Positions 31,849-32,633 of a DNA stretch of 32,633 nucleotides are shown in pieces. The stretch comes from Hydrogenophaga sp. (lineage in GTDB: Bacteria; Pseudomonadota; Gammaproteobacteria; Burkholderiales; Burkholderiaceae_C), in contig JAIFNE010000199.1 of the NCBI GenBank assembly GCA_020047875.1, positions 1 to 32,633 of the forward strand, given 5' to 3'. Every line of letters begins with the position of its first letter. Position 1 is the stretch's first letter. The notes under the pieces were generated by a model. It did no database searches, had not been told where the DNA came from, and saw only the letters and a list, made by a program, of their open reading frames with translations. Made by a program: the position numbers and the translations under genes.

Positions 31849-32633
31849 TTACAGCGCGTTTTGGTTGAACAAGGTGCGCACCTTGCCAGCCAGCTCGGGG
31901 CCACAGCCGGCGTTCACCTCGGCGTCCCACTTGCCGGTCACGCTGCTGAGCAGTGCCTTGCGCTTTTCAGCGGTGATGGTGGTGACAGTGCCCCCCTGCT
32001 TCACCGCGTCAGCGATGCTGTCGTCCACCCACTTTTCGTATTTCGGCTTGAGCCAAGTCTCCGATTCAGCGGCGGCAGCCTGCAGGGCTTTCTGATCGGC
32101 GGGCGACAGCGAATCGAACTTGCGCTTGCTGATCATGTACTGAATGTTCCCGTAGAACAGGTTGGCTTTGACCATGTGCGGCATCACGCCCCACAGCTTC
32201 CAGGCGCTGTAAGTGGCCACACCCATGTTGATGCCGTCCACCACGCCGCGCTCGGCCGACTGAAACACCTCTTTGGGCGCAATGAACACCGGCTTGCCGC
32301 CCCAGGTTTCGATCATCATGGACGTCAGCGGGCCGATGGAGCGCACCAGTTGCCCATCAATCTTGCCGATGTCGGTGTTGGGCTTCTTGAACCACCATTC
32401 CTGGTCGTAGGAGTAGTTCGAGTTGATCAACGGCACGAGCCCAGCTTTGGCAGCCTCGGGGGCAATCAGCGCTGCATACGCGGCATCCATCGGCAGCTGC
32501 TTTTTCATGTCGATGGCAATCGGGTACAGCGAGGTCACCCGATAGCAGGGCAGGCGCTTGTCGGCCGAAACCCAGGCAATGTCAGCCACGCCGCCCAACA
32601 TGGCATCGATGCCCTCGCTCCAGCCGTGCAGGG
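31849..32633 (-). CDS. TRAP transporter solute-binding protein, DctP type (N-terminus outside window)
   Basis: Periplasmic binding protein that delivers the substrate to DctQM. The frame is open to the window edge; the visible part begins LHGWSEGIDAMLGGVADIAWVSADK, a common DctP segment. It contains FIAPKEVFQSAERGVVDGINMG, where the family carboxylate-binding region lies, and ends FNQNAL. About 260 residues are visible; the signal peptide and first domain lie outside. The substrate (likely an organic acid) cannot be named. Confidence 0.92.
   Translation of the reverse strand, partial: LHGWSEGIDAMLGGVADIAWVSADKRLPCYRVTSLYPIAIDMKKQLPMDAAYAALIAPEAAKAGLVPLINSNYSYDQEWWFKKPNTDIGKIDGQLVRSIGPLTSMMIETWGGKPVFIAPKEVFQSAERGVVDGINMGVATYSAWKLWGVMPHMVKANLFYGNIQYMISKRKFDSLSPADQKALQAAAAESETWLKPKYEKWVDDSIADAVKQGGTVTTITAEKRKALLSSVTGKWDAEVNAGCGPELAGKVRTLFNQNAL

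Noticed and set aside
1..32633. CRISPR arrays, tRNA or rRNA genes, insertion sequences
   Set aside because: No regularly spaced repeats, no cloverleaf-like or rRNA-like stretches and no transposase-like proteins were seen on reading the window.

Overview
The window is GC-rich, gene-dense bacterial DNA. It looks like a betaproteobacterium of the Burkholderiales, probably Comamonadaceae and Hydrogenophaga-like. This rests on the uvrA / MFS transporter / ssb neighbourhood, the SSB, MnmA, DUF3422 and ClC proteins, and a GC-rich insertion in uvrA of a kind I associate with that family. No database search was possible, so the taxonomy is an inference.

Layout. 1-5553 is a housekeeping block: uvrA (minus strand, 3' part outside the window), an MFS transporter, a ClC-type chloride transporter and ssb, closed by a strong terminator. 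Both the MFS gene (3' end) and ssb (5' end) read as frameshifted. 5579-13029 is a respiratory operon: a cytochrome bd-superfamily subunit with a C-terminal heme c site, a second related membrane subunit, a monoheme FccA-like cytochrome, an FccB-like sulfide dehydrogenase flavoprotein and a diheme cytochrome c4-type protein, followed by a methyltransferase and a DUF3422 membrane protein. 13316-14680 encodes a sigma-54 enhancer-binding regulator on the minus strand. 14952-21809 is a tightly packed run on the plus strand: canonical CioAB-type cydA and cydB, a DUF2474 small subunit, an orphan Rieske protein, a 42-aa one-helix protein, a degenerate metallo-beta-lactamase-fold protein, a DUF6858-like protein, a BASS/ACR3-type transporter, a group II truncated haemoglobin, a small secreted protein and a hotdog thioesterase. 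It ends at a perfect 50-nt hairpin. 21876-28249 (minus strand) is rich in sulfur-related functions: a periplasmic DsrE-like protein, a SulP permease, a persulfide-dioxygenase-like MBL enzyme, a Prx6-type peroxiredoxin, MnmA and a YeiH-type exporter. 28280-32633 (minus strand) holds a LysR regulator, an alpha/beta hydrolase and a TRAP transporter (dctM, dctQ, partial dctP).

How it may work together. The operon from 5788 could form a self-contained chain: the FccAB-like enzyme oxidises sulfide (or another reduced sulfur species) in the periplasm, passes electrons to c-type cytochromes, and a heme-c-bearing bd-type oxidase reduces oxygen. The second operon supplies a quinol-linked bd oxidase plus accessory and protective proteins. 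Both operons carry the same 16-bp palindrome (CTGmCA-N4-TGGCAG) about 95-115 bp upstream of a sigma-54-like element (GGCACG-N4-TTG), and the enhancer-binding protein is encoded between them. This suggests one regulon controlling two terminal-oxidase systems. It is the main novel proposal here.
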